Source: JBHENW01 sp046261875
Lineage (GTDB): Bacteria > Acidobacteriota > Thermoanaerobaculia > UBA5066 > Gp7-AA6
Direction: 5' to 3'
DNA length: 12,352 nucleotides
Assembly: GCA_046261875.1 (NCBI GenBank)
Contig: JBHENW010000173.1
Span: 1-12,352, forward strand
Shown: positions 1 through 6,905 of the stretch, in pieces
Numbering within the stretch: position 1 is the first letter of the stretch
Layout: every line of letters starts with the position of its first letter
Position numbers and translations under genes: made by a program
The notes under the pieces: model-generated
Database searches by the model: none
Told to the model about the DNA's origin: nothing
What the model saw: the letters and a program-made list of their open reading frames with translations, nothing else

Positions 1-438
1 CTCTTCGGGCATCTTGATCATGCGGAGCGCCGCGAAGAGCGGCCCGGCGGAGATCGGCTTCCAGCCGCTCCGGGAGGCGAGGAGGCGCTCGACGTCCTCG
101 TAAGCCGTCGAGGGCTCGACGGCGAGCGTGCCCTGTGAGGCCCCTAAGAGCGACGCGGCGTTGGCGAACGGGTCCTCGGTCTCTTCCCAGGTCACGATCC
201 GCTCGATCGCGGACATTCCCCGCAGGCGGTCCGCCTCAAATGCGGGACAGAGGACGACCGGATCGGAATCCTCGAAGAGGAAGAGCGCCGTCAGGCGCTC
301 GCTCCGGTGGAAGTCGATCCCGGTCAGGTAATAGAGATTCGCCGAAGGCGTTGCGTAGAGGCCATTGGCCCCCATCGTGGAAAGGCGCGCGCGGATCGTT
401 TCGATCCGACGCCGATAAACCTCTGGTTTCAACGCCAT
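1..438 (-). CDS. Xaa-Pro aminopeptidase-like M24/creatinase-type protein, N-terminal part (partial)
   Basis: The minus strand reads open from ATG at 438-436 to the window edge, giving 146 codons without a stop. The C-terminal part lies outside. The protein starts MALKPEVYRRRIETIRARL, followed by LYATPSANLYYLTGIDFHRSER, then a strand-rich LFLFEDSDPVVLCPAFEADRLRG segment, and ends near LFAALRMIKMPEE. This is the pattern of the creatinase N-terminal domain, which precedes the M24 'pita-bread' metallopeptidase domain; the phrase R-x-IK-x-x-E normally marks the junction between them. Family members such as Xaa-Pro aminopeptidase or dipeptidase remove N-terminal residues next to proline in the cytoplasm. 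The catalytic metal ligands would lie in the missing half, so exact specificity and activity cannot be judged. No signal peptide is visible. No Shine-Dalgarno sequence precedes the ATG; an extended -10 element sits directly upstream instead. It is transcribed divergently from the receptor gene and is probably functionally unrelated to it. Confidence 0.85.
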   Translation of the reverse strand, partial: MALKPEVYRRRIETIRARLSTMGANGLYATPSANLYYLTGIDFHRSERLTALFLFEDSDPVVLCPAFEADRLRGMSAIERIVTWEETEDPFANAASLLGASQGTLAVEPSTAYEDVERLLASRSGWKPISAGPLFAALRMIKMPEE

Positions 439-453
439 TGGCCGATCGTAGCA
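438..453 (-). promoter_or_regulatory. Candidate extended -10 promoter for a leaderless peptidase mRNA
   Basis: Read on the minus strand, TGC-TACGAT (453-445) fits an extended -10 (TGn + TAnnnT). Its last T would be -7 if transcription began at 438, which is exactly the A of the peptidase ATG. No Shine-Dalgarno sequence is present, which agrees with a leaderless transcript. No convincing -35 hexamer was found at 17-18 bp. The call rests on motif position only. Confidence 0.3.
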
Positions 454-481
454 GAGCGGCTCGGCAGGCGCGGCCGGGTTC

Positions 482-515
482 AGATCTTTGGATTTCCGTC
501 CTGAAATCTGGATCT
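482..515. repeat. Imperfect inverted repeat, possible regulator-binding site
   Basis: AGATC (482-486) pairs with GATCT (511-515), and inside it GATTT (491-495) pairs with AAATC (504-508), with an asymmetric gap between the two arms. It lies 44-77 bp upstream of the peptidase ATG and about 130-165 bp upstream of the start site implied by the sigma54-like element. That distance range is typical of an enhancer-type activator site. It could also be chance, since the arms are only 5 bp each. Confidence 0.3.
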
Positions 516-619
516 AAACCGCCCTGGGGGTTCGGCCGCGGCTGTCGGCTCTCCAAGCAACCGATTCATCCAATTCGACTTCCCGGTGTAGCGCTTTGTC
601 GCGCTGTCCCTCGGGGGAG

Positions 620-635
620 TGGAACGGGATTCGCT
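620..635 (+). promoter_or_regulatory. Candidate sigma54 (-24/-12) promoter for the receptor gene
   Basis: The sequence TGGAACG-GGAT-TCGCT matches the sigma54 consensus TGGCACG-N4-TTGCW, with the invariant GG and GC elements at the required 10-bp separation. Two consensus positions differ (C to A in the -24 block and T to C in the -12 block). The start site would be near 646, leaving a leader of about 155 nt before the receptor. No sigma70 pair with correct spacing was found nearby; TATGCT at 635-640 has no matching -35. The prediction is from motif alone. Confidence 0.35.
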
Positions 636-799
636 ATGCTGGGGACCGAAGTGGTTTTTTCAGGGACGAAGCCCATCCAAACCTATACGGACCGGCGCCC
701 CTGGAGTGCGAAAGGAGGCATCTCGAGAAACGCTCACAGCAGAGTGGTGGAACTGCTTGCACTTCAACGTCCCGCCCAGGGACATGAAAGCGAGGCGGA

Positions 800-3706
800 A
801 TGATGCTTAACGTTCGTAGGAGGAGAAACGCCATCGCCCTTCTGGCGGCGGTCGTGTTTCTCGCCGTCGGCGGCGTGCTCTCGGCTCAGCAGCTGACGGG
901 AACCATTTTCGGTCACGTCGAGGACGAGCAGCAGGGCAGACTCCCCGGCGTCACGGTCAGCCTGACGGGCCCCACTCGGGCATCAGCGCAGACGACCGAC
1001 GCGCGGGGCGAGTACCGGTTCCTGAACCTGTCGCCCGGTAACTACGCGCTGACCTACGACATGCAGGGCTTCAGCAAGGTGACGAAGCCCAACGTGCAGG
1101 TCGCCGTCGGCCAGAACACGCAGACCACAGCGACCTTGAGCCTCTCCACGGTCGAAGCGGCCGTCACGGTGCGGGGCGAGACGGCACTGCTGGAGACGCG
1201 AAAGGTCTCTACCGGAGCCACGGTGACGCAGGTCGAGATGCAGTCCATCCCGACGGCGCGCGACCCCTGGGTCGTGCTGGCGTCCGTTCCCGGCGTCCTG
1301 GTGGACCGCGTCAACGTCGGAGGCAACGAGAGCGGCCAGCAGTCCAACTTCGTCGGCAAAGGCTCCAGCCGGGATTCCGCGGTCTGGAACGTGGACGGCG
1401 TGACGATCACGGACATGGGGGCGATCGGCGCCTCGCCCGCCTATTACGATTTCGACTCGTTCGAGGAGATGCAGATCTCGACGGGCGGGACGGACCTGAC
1501 GGCGGCCACCGCGGGCGTGCAGTTGAACATGGTCACCAAGCGGGGCACCAACGATGTGCACGGCTCGGCCCGGACGTACCTCGCCGACGACGACTGGGAG
1601 TCGAGAAACCTTCCGGACGAGGCAAAGGCGCAGGGCCGCATCGGAGGCGGCAACTCCATCGACGAAGTCATCGATTACGGTGTGGAGGTCGGCGGCCCGA
1701 TTGTTCGTGATCGGGTCTGGCTCTGGGGCTCCTACGGACGCAACCAGATTGACCTGCGGACCATTACGAACACCACCGACAAGACGACCCTGGAAGGAAT
1801 CAACGGGAAGTTGAACGTTCAGGCGCTGGACAGCACGGCGCTCACGGGCTTCTACTCCAAGGACGACAAGATAAAGCTCGGCCGGAACGCGGGCACGACG
1901 CGTCCTCCGGAGACGGCCTGGAACCAGGATGGCCCGACGACCATCTACAAGGGAGAGATCTCGCAGGTCTTCACGTCGAAGCTTTTCGCGACGGCCTCCT
2001 ACGCCTACGTGGACGGCGGCTTCCAGTTGATACCCGCCTCCTTCGACGCGGATCCCACGGGGCCCAACATCGACGCCTACCGGGACGAGGGGGGCGTCTG
2101 GCACAACAGTTACCTCTGGTACATCACCAAACGGCCTCAGCACCAGGCGGCCGCCAACGGCTCTTTCTTCTTCAACACGGGCAATCTGGGCCATGAGCTG
2201 AAGTTCGGCTTCGGGTACCGCACGACCCCGGTCACGTCCACCACCCAGTGGTCCGGCAGCGGCAACTTCGGCCTCCTCGACCTCGGCCTGGCGTTCATGA
2301 CGCGCACGGCGACGTACGGCTCGAAGCAGGAGTACTACAGCGGGTACCTCGGCGACACGTTGACCGCGGGCAACTTCACTATCAACGGGGGCGTCCGCTA
2401 CGACCTCCAGCGGGGCAATCCCGCCAAGGCCACAGTCGCGCCCAACTCGGTCATTCCGGATATCCTCCCCGGATTCTCCGTGGCGGAGGCCGGACAAGCC
2501 TTCGAATGGGAAGACATCTCTCCGCGCGTCGGTGTGACCTATGCGCTGGGAGCGCAGAAGAAAGTTCTTCTCAAGGCAAGCTATGCACGCTTCGCCGACC
2601 AGATGGGCGCCGGGCTCATCTACCATCAGAACGCCATCCCGGGATATTCCTACCTGGCGTACTACTGGAACGACGCCAACGGGAACAATCGGGTTGAGCG
2701 GGACGAGCTCGATTTCGGTTCGGGCATCCAGGGCGCATACAACGTGGACCCGAACGACCCCACGTCGGCCGATGTCTTCAACGTGACCGATCCGGACTTC
2801 GAGGCCGGCACTACGGACGAGGTCATCATCGGCGCGGACCTCGAGCTGATTCCGGATCTGGTGGTCGGGGCCGCCTACACCTACCGCACCTACGAGGGGC
2901 AATCCTTTACGTACCCCACGGGCCTGACCCGCAGCGATTTCGAGCTGGGCAGTCAGACCGTGACAGGGATCCGAACGGACTTCGGCAGCCCCACGACCTC
3001 GATCACGATCCCGGTCTGGAGGCTGAGAGCGGACCAGACGGTCCCGCCGGGCGATACCCTCACCAACCGTCCGGACTACGAGCAGATCTACCACGGCGGA
3101 GAGCTGACACTGAACAAGCGCCTCTCCAACGGATGGATGGCCAGGGCAAGCGTCTCCTATGCCGATATCTCTCAGGAACCGGGTAGCGGCGCCTGCGTGA
3201 ACCCGCTCAATATCCTGAGCACGACCAACGGCGCCGCCTGCCCGGACAGCGGAGAAATCGTCGCGGTGCGATCGGCCGGGAGCGGATCCAAGTCCGGCAT
3301 CTTCATCCACTCGACCTGGGGCTTCAACATCAGCGGTCTTTACCAGCTCCCGCTCGGCTTCAACATCGCGGGGAGCTTTTTCGGGCGCGAGGGTTTCCCA
3401 TACCCCAAGTGGGTCGCCATCAACCCCGACGCGGGGGGTTCTGGAGCTGCCTTCGGAACACGCAACGTCCTCGTCGGGAAGCTCGACGACGAACGGCATC
3501 CCAACGTTTACAACCTGGACCTGCGGCTGGAGAAGATCATCGACGTCAAACCCCTTCAGATCGGTCTGGCCATGGACGTCTTCAACGTGCTCAACGAAAA
3601 CACGGTCATTCAGCGCAACGGACGGCTCAACCAGGGCACGTTCAACCGGATCGACGAGGTTCAGGCTCCACGGGTCGTGCGGCTGGGGGCCCGCCTCTCG
3701 TTCTAG
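800..3706 (+). CDS. Oar-like TonB-dependent outer-membrane receptor with carboxypeptidase-regulatory N-terminal domain
   Basis: This 968-residue protein should form an outer-membrane beta barrel that imports a TonB-dependent substrate, or acts as an Oar-type adhesion/transport protein. A signal peptide occupies about residues 1-29 (RRRR, a hydrophobic core, cleavage after LSA). Residues ~32-115 form a carboxypeptidase-regulatory-like beta-sandwich (GHVEDEQQGRLPGVTVSL, ARGEYRFLNLSPGNYALTY). The plug covers about 125-255, with the family signatures W-N-V-D-G-V (196-201) and M-V-T-K-x-G-T-N (244-251). The remainder is rich in aromatic amphipathic strands and ends in RLSF, the C-terminal Phe expected for BAM-dependent assembly. 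The substrate cannot be told from sequence. No SusD gene follows; a TPR protein occupies that place. The start is ATG at 800 or the adjacent ATG at 803. GAGG at 792-795 is better spaced for 803 (7 nt). A terminator follows 23 bp after the stop. Confidence 0.93.
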   Translation: MMLNVRRRRNAIALLAAVVFLAVGGVLSAQQLTGTIFGHVEDEQQGRLPGVTVSLTGPTRASAQTTDARGEYRFLNLSPGNYALTYDMQGFSKVTKPNVQVAVGQNTQTTATLSLSTVEAAVTVRGETALLETRKVSTGATVTQVEMQSIPTARDPWVVLASVPGVLVDRVNVGGNESGQQSNFVGKGSSRDSAVWNVDGVTITDMGAIGASPAYYDFDSFEEMQISTGGTDLTAATAGVQLNMVTKRGTNDVHGSARTYLADDDWESRNLPDEAKAQGRIGGGNSIDEVIDYGVEVGGPIVRDRVWLWGSYGRNQIDLRTITNTTDKTTLEGINGKLNVQALDSTALTGFYSKDDKIKLGRNAGTTRPPETAWNQDGPTTIYKGEISQVFTSKLFATASYAYVDGGFQLIPASFDADPTGPNIDAYRDEGGVWHNSYLWYITKRPQHQAAANGSFFFNTGNLGHELKFGFGYRTTPVTSTTQWSGSGNFGLLDLGLAFMTRTATYGSKQEYYSGYLGDTLTAGNFTINGGVRYDLQRGNPAKATVAPNSVIPDILPGFSVAEAGQAFEWEDISPRVGVTYALGAQKKVLLKASYARFADQMGAGLIYHQNAIPGYSYLAYYWNDANGNNRVERDELDFGSGIQGAYNVDPNDPTSADVFNVTDPDFEAGTTDEVIIGADLELIPDLVVGAAYTYRTYEGQSFTYPTGLTRSDFELGSQTVTGIRTDFGSPTTSITIPVWRLRADQTVPPGDTLTNRPDYEQIYHGGELTLNKRLSNGWMARASVSYADISQEPGSGACVNPLNILSTTNGAACPDSGEIVAVRSAGSGSKSGIFIHSTWGFNISGLYQLPLGFNIAGSFFGREGFPYPKWVAINPDAGGSGAAFGTRNVLVGKLDDERHPNVYNLDLRLEKIIDVKPLQIGLAMDVFNVLNENTVIQRNGRLNQGTFNRIDEVQAPRVVRLGARLSF

Positions 3707-3729
3707 GCTGATTTCGGAATAAACTCTTT

Positions 3730-3764
3730 GCCCCGGCGGGTTTGGAACCCGTCGGGGCTTTTTT
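3730..3764 (+). terminator. Intrinsic terminator after the receptor gene
   Basis: A 13-bp GC-rich stem (3730-3742 with 3746-3758) contains a single G-U pair and closes on a three-base loop (TGG). It is followed directly by six T residues (3759-3764). This is a textbook rho-independent terminator. It lies only 15 bp before the next start codon, and the tract runs into the GGAGGA ribosome site of that gene. Because the whole gap is 73 bp and shows no promoter, downstream genes probably depend on readthrough or on a promoter inside the receptor gene. Confidence 0.88.
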
Positions 3765-3779
3765 CTTCTGGAGGAAACC

Positions 3780-4733
3780 ATGGGGACGCGAGTGGGGCCG
3801 GGGGTTCTCTTGATCGCGGCGAGCCTCTTGCCGGCAGCGCTCCAGGCTCAGGACTGGCGGGGCAAGGCGCGGGTGGACGGTTGGGTCAAGGACGCCGGCG
3901 GGCAACCCGTGGCGGAGGCAAGGGTGCAGCTCTCGCGAGAGGGCCGGAGCGGGGGCGGACCTTCCGCCAAGACGAACAAGAAGGGCTACTGGTCCGTCAT
4001 GGGCCTCATCGGCGGGACATGGAACGTGGACATCTCCGCGCCCGGCTACGAGACGCGCAAGCTGGCGGTGAGCCTGAGCGAGGCGGCACGGATCCCTCCG
4101 ATCGACGTCAAGCTCGAGAAGGCCGCCCTGGCGGCCCCCGCGGAGGGGGTCACGGGAGGGGGCGGCGCTGGGCCCGAGATCATCGAGGCGATTCAGGAAG
4201 GCAATCGTCTGATCGGTGAGAAAAAGTACGCCGATGCGCGCGCTCTCTACGAGAAGGCTCTCGCCGCCGTGCCCGAAAACCCCGCGATCCTCAAGGGTAT
4301 CGCCCAGACTTATGCCGGGGAAGGGAACAAGGAGAAAGCCGTCGAGACGCTGCGGAAGGTGACGGAGGCCGATCCCGCCGACTCCGAGAGCCGCATCCTG
4401 CTCGCCAGCCTTCTGCTCGAAGGAGGCAAGCTCGAAGAGGGCAAGGCGATGCTCGAGGCGCTTCCGGAGGGCGCCGTCAAGGACGCGGGGGTGTACGCCA
4501 ACGTGGGAATCCTCTTCATGAACAAGGCCAAGCCGGCGGACGCGGCGGCTTACCTCACCAAGGCGATCGTGCTCGCTCCCGCCGACGCCGACCTCTACTA
4601 CTACCGGGGGCTGGCCTACATGCAGGAACAGAAGAACGCCGAGGCGAAGGCGGACCTTCGCAAGTATCTCGAGCTGAAGCCCGACGGGCCCGAAGCCAAG
4701 GAGGTCCGGGAGATCCTGCAGGCGCTGAAGTAA
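3780..4733 (+). CDS. Secreted carboxypeptidase-regulatory-like + TPR repeat protein
   Basis: This 317-residue protein has a signal peptide (residues 1-23, cleavage after LQA) without a lipobox, so it is probably periplasmic or released. Residues ~30-115 form a carboxypeptidase-regulatory-like domain (VDGWVKDAGGQPVAEARVQL, KKGYWSVMGLIGGTWNVDISAPGYE), related in fold to the N-terminus of the receptor upstream. After a Gly/Ala-rich linker (~118-130), residues ~131-317 carry about five TPR-type helix pairs, such as YADARALYEKALAAVPENP and AEAKADLRKYLELKPDGPEA. TPRs usually bind partner proteins; no catalytic residues are evident. GGAGGA at 3770-3775 is well placed for ATG 3780. It follows the terminator and precedes the first sulfatase-like lipoprotein by 48 bp. 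Its place after the receptor resembles that of SusD after SusC, but no sequence similarity to SusD is claimed. Exact role is unknown. Confidence 0.85.
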   Translation: MGTRVGPGVLLIAASLLPAALQAQDWRGKARVDGWVKDAGGQPVAEARVQLSREGRSGGGPSAKTNKKGYWSVMGLIGGTWNVDISAPGYETRKLAVSLSEAARIPPIDVKLEKAALAAPAEGVTGGGGAGPEIIEAIQEGNRLIGEKKYADARALYEKALAAVPENPAILKGIAQTYAGEGNKEKAVETLRKVTEADPADSESRILLASLLLEGGKLEEGKAMLEALPEGAVKDAGVYANVGILFMNKAKPADAAAYLTKAIVLAPADADLYYYRGLAYMQEQKNAEAKADLRKYLELKPDGPEAKEVREILQALK

Positions 4734-4781
4734 GCGCCGCGCCCGGGAGGGGACGAAACGCTTCGCGGTACCCTTCGCCCG

Positions 4782-6905
4782 ATGCGTCTCTTTCGCTGCG
4801 CGAGGCCGGCTGCACTGCTGCTGGCGGTCTTCTTCGGATCGGCCTGCTCCCGCTCGGAACGCGCCGGGCCACCGGACTCGGGGAGCATTCGAGCTGCAGT
4901 CGCGTCCTCGCGCGACGTGGTCCTGCTGACGATCGATACCCTCCGCTACGACGCGCTGGGCTTCGCCGGCAATCGGGAAGTCGATAGCCGCGAGCTCGAC
5001 CGCCTCGCGGCGGAGGGCCGAAGCTTCACCGACGCGCACGCGAGCAACGTCGTCACGCTTCCCTCCCACGCGAACATGCTGACGGGTCTCTACCCGTATC
5101 AGCACGGGATCCGGGACAATACCGGATTCCGACTCCCCCCTCAGCCGCCGACGCTCGCGACGATTCTCCGCGACGCCGGTTTCGCGACCGGGGCCTTCGT
5201 GGGCGCCTTTCCCCTGGATTCACGATTCGGCCTCGACCGGGGTTTCGACGTATACGACGACAGCTATCCCCCGGGCGCCTCTTCGGACGCCTTCGAGATG
5301 AGCGAGCGGCCGGCGGCCGAAGTCCTCGGAGCGGCCCAGGCGTGGTACCGGCAGGCGGAAGGCAAGAAGCGCTTCCTCTGGATCCACCTGTACGACCCGC
5401 ATGCGCCCTACCGGCCTCCCTCCCCGTATCGGGAGCGATACGCCGGGCGGCCGTACCTGGGCGAAGTCGCCGCGACCGACGCGGCGCTCGGGCCGTTCTT
5501 CGCCATGCTCCGCGGGCAGCCCGTGCCGCCTCTCGTCGTCTTCACGGCGGACCATGGCGAGGCGCTCGGAGACCATGGGGAAGCGACGCACGGGCTCTTC
5601 GCCTACGAAGCGACCCTTCGGGTCCCTTTGGTGCTCTGGATGCCGGGAACGATTCGCCCCGGCCCGGTGGACGCTCCGGCGCGCCACGTCGACGTCCTTC
5701 CGACGGTGCTCGAAGCCGTCGGCCTTCCGCCGCCGCCGGGATTGCCGGGCCGCTCTTTGCTGTCGTCCGGTGGAGCGGCGGCGCTGTCGTCCGGTGGAGC
5801 GGCGCCGACTTACTTCGAGGCCCTCTCCTCCGCCGTCAACCGGGGTTGGGCCCCGCTGCGAGGAATCCTGCGCGGGAGCGAGAAGTTCATCGATCTTCCG
5901 GTGCCCGAGCTCTATGACCTGGCTGAGGATCCCCAGGAGCGACGGAACCTCTTTTTCCAGAGACGCGAGCGCGCGGCCGAGCTGGCCCGGCTTCTACCGG
6001 CGAAAGCCGCCGCCGCGCCAACTCGACCGGCCGACGCGGAAGAAGCCAAACGGCTCCTCGCGCTCGGTTATCTGGCGGGTGCAGCGCCCGAGAAGGCCTC
6101 TTACGGCACCGAGGACGATCCGAAGAACCTGGTCGCGCTCGACGACAAGATTCACCGGGTCGTGGATCTCTTCCAGACCGACCGGGCGCGCGAGGCGACC
6201 GCTCTCGCACGGGAGATCGTCCGCGACAGGCCTTCGATGGCGGTCGGCTACGAGTTCCTCGCCTTTCTCCTCCAACATCAGGCCCGGGAGGCCGAGGCGG
6301 CGGCAGTCCTTCAGGAGGCGGCGAGTCGGGAACTGGCGTCGGAGCCGATGCGGGTTCGCCTCGCGCTGATCCTGTCGCAGGGGGGTCGCCCGGAGGATGC
6401 GCTCCGCCTCTTGACGCCCCTCGCGGGCAGCCCGGATCCGGAAACGCAGAACGCAATCGGCATCACCCTCGCCGACGCGGGCCGCTTCGACGAAGCGCTC
6501 CGCGTTTTCGGAAGGATCCTCCAAGCGGATCCGCGCGAGGCCATCACCCTTCAGAACCAGGGCATCGCGCTTCTCAAGAAAGGAGACGCGGCGAGCGCTC
6601 TGGCGAGCTTCGATCGCGCCCTCGCCATCAACGGCAAGCTGCCGAGAGCATTGAACGCGCGCGGGGTTGCGCTGGCGGGCACGGGGAAAGCGGCCGAGGC
6701 CCTGGCGTCCTGGCAGCGCGCCGTCGAGCTCGACCCGCGGCAGTACGACGCGCTCTTGAACATCGGCATCGTCGCGGGAAGGACCGGCAATCGGGCTCTC
6801 GCGAGCGAGGCGCTGCGCCGCTTCGTCGCAACCGCGCCCCCGGCTCTCTATCCCGAGGACCTGGCGACGGCCCGCCGCATTCTCCGAGAGATCGGTTCTT
6901 CGTGA
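4782..6905 (+). CDS. Sulfatase-fold (alkaline phosphatase superfamily) lipoprotein with C-terminal TPRs, paralogue 1
   Basis: This protein has 707 residues. The N-terminus is hydrophobic and ends in GSAC (Cys22), a moderate lipobox. Residues ~45-430 form a sulfatase/alkaline-phosphatase-superfamily domain: TIDTLRYD (metal Asp52), VVTLPSHANMLTG (Thr92 at the nucleophile position), LYDPHAPY (His207) and DHGEALGDHGE (Asp257, His258). The Cys/Ser of the C-x-P-S-R formylglycine motif is replaced by Thr, and the Arg by His. Classical sulfatase activity is therefore doubtful; a Thr-nucleophile phosphodiesterase or transferase is more likely. LLALGYLAG followed by DPK (446-448) marks the junction to about seven TPRs reaching the C-terminus. 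Residues ~326-342 contain a duplicated SSGGAA segment. No ribosome site lies at normal spacing (GGGAGGGG is ~30 nt upstream), yet no alternative in-frame start exists. The stop overlaps the next gene's GTG by 4 bp. Confidence 0.9.
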   Translation: MRLFRCARPAALLLAVFFGSACSRSERAGPPDSGSIRAAVASSRDVVLLTIDTLRYDALGFAGNREVDSRELDRLAAEGRSFTDAHASNVVTLPSHANMLTGLYPYQHGIRDNTGFRLPPQPPTLATILRDAGFATGAFVGAFPLDSRFGLDRGFDVYDDSYPPGASSDAFEMSERPAAEVLGAAQAWYRQAEGKKRFLWIHLYDPHAPYRPPSPYRERYAGRPYLGEVAATDAALGPFFAMLRGQPVPPLVVFTADHGEALGDHGEATHGLFAYEATLRVPLVLWMPGTIRPGPVDAPARHVDVLPTVLEAVGLPPPPGLPGRSLLSSGGAAALSSGGAAPTYFEALSSAVNRGWAPLRGILRGSEKFIDLPVPELYDLAEDPQERRNLFFQRRERAAELARLLPAKAAAAPTRPADAEEAKRLLALGYLAGAAPEKASYGTEDDPKNLVALDDKIHRVVDLFQTDRAREATALAREIVRDRPSMAVGYEFLAFLLQHQAREAEAAAVLQEAASRELASEPMRVRLALILSQGGRPEDALRLLTPLAGSPDPETQNAIGITLADAGRFDEALRVFGRILQADPREAITLQNQGIALLKKGDAASALASFDRALAINGKLPRALNARGVALAGTGKAAEALASWQRAVELDPRQYDALLNIGIVAGRTGNRALASEALRRFVATAPPALYPEDLATARRILREIGSS
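5759..5804 (+). repeat. In-frame 24-bp-period tandem duplication in paralogue 1
   Basis: Two identical 22-bp copies (5759-5780 and 5783-5804) are spaced 24 bp apart, adding exactly eight codons (LLSSGGAA then ALSSGGAA) within the sulfatase-like domain. Paralogues 2 and 3 lack it at the equivalent site. The near-perfect DNA identity points to a recent replication-slippage event. The segment falls after PGLPGRS, probably in a surface loop, so the fold should tolerate it. Confidence 0.92.

Larger units (their letters stand above)
439..799. other. Divergent intergenic region and receptor leader
   Basis: This 361-bp stretch separates the divergent peptidase and receptor genes. Open frames here on either strand do not resemble known proteins and overlap one another. 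Supported contents are an extended -10 for the peptidase (445-453), an imperfect inverted repeat (482-515), a sigma54-like element (620-635), an orphan AGGAGG (713-718) and a short inverted repeat, GTCCC/GGGAC (769-773 and 779-783), just before the receptor start. No tRNA, rRNA or recognisable riboswitch was seen. Confidence 0.7.

Noticed and set aside
635..640. TATGCT as a sigma70 -10 box for the receptor
   Set aside because: The region 16-18 bp upstream is G-rich and has no -35 match; the hexamer also overlaps the end of the better sigma54-like element.
743..761. Second sigma54-like sequence (TGGTGGAACTGCTTGCA)
   Set aside because: The GG and GC elements are 11 bp apart with the first TGG and 8 bp apart with the second. 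Neither fits the strict 10-bp spacing.
135..803. 222-codon plus-strand frame across the peptidase N-terminus and leader
   Set aside because: It is antisense to the recognisable creatinase N-terminal domain and has low-complexity Arg/Ser/Pro content. Only its extreme 3' end is discussed, as a possible leader frame.
983..3781. Long antisense open frame of 932 codons opposite the receptor gene
   Set aside because: Its product is an Arg/Val/Gly/Asp-rich composition with no domain, and it mirrors the third-position GC bias of the receptor gene. The receptor frame has clear family motifs.
4734..4781. Possible promoter or terminator between the TPR protein and paralogue 1
   Set aside because: The 48-bp gap has only a 4-bp stem (CGAA/TTCG), no T-tract and no recognisable -35/-10 pair.
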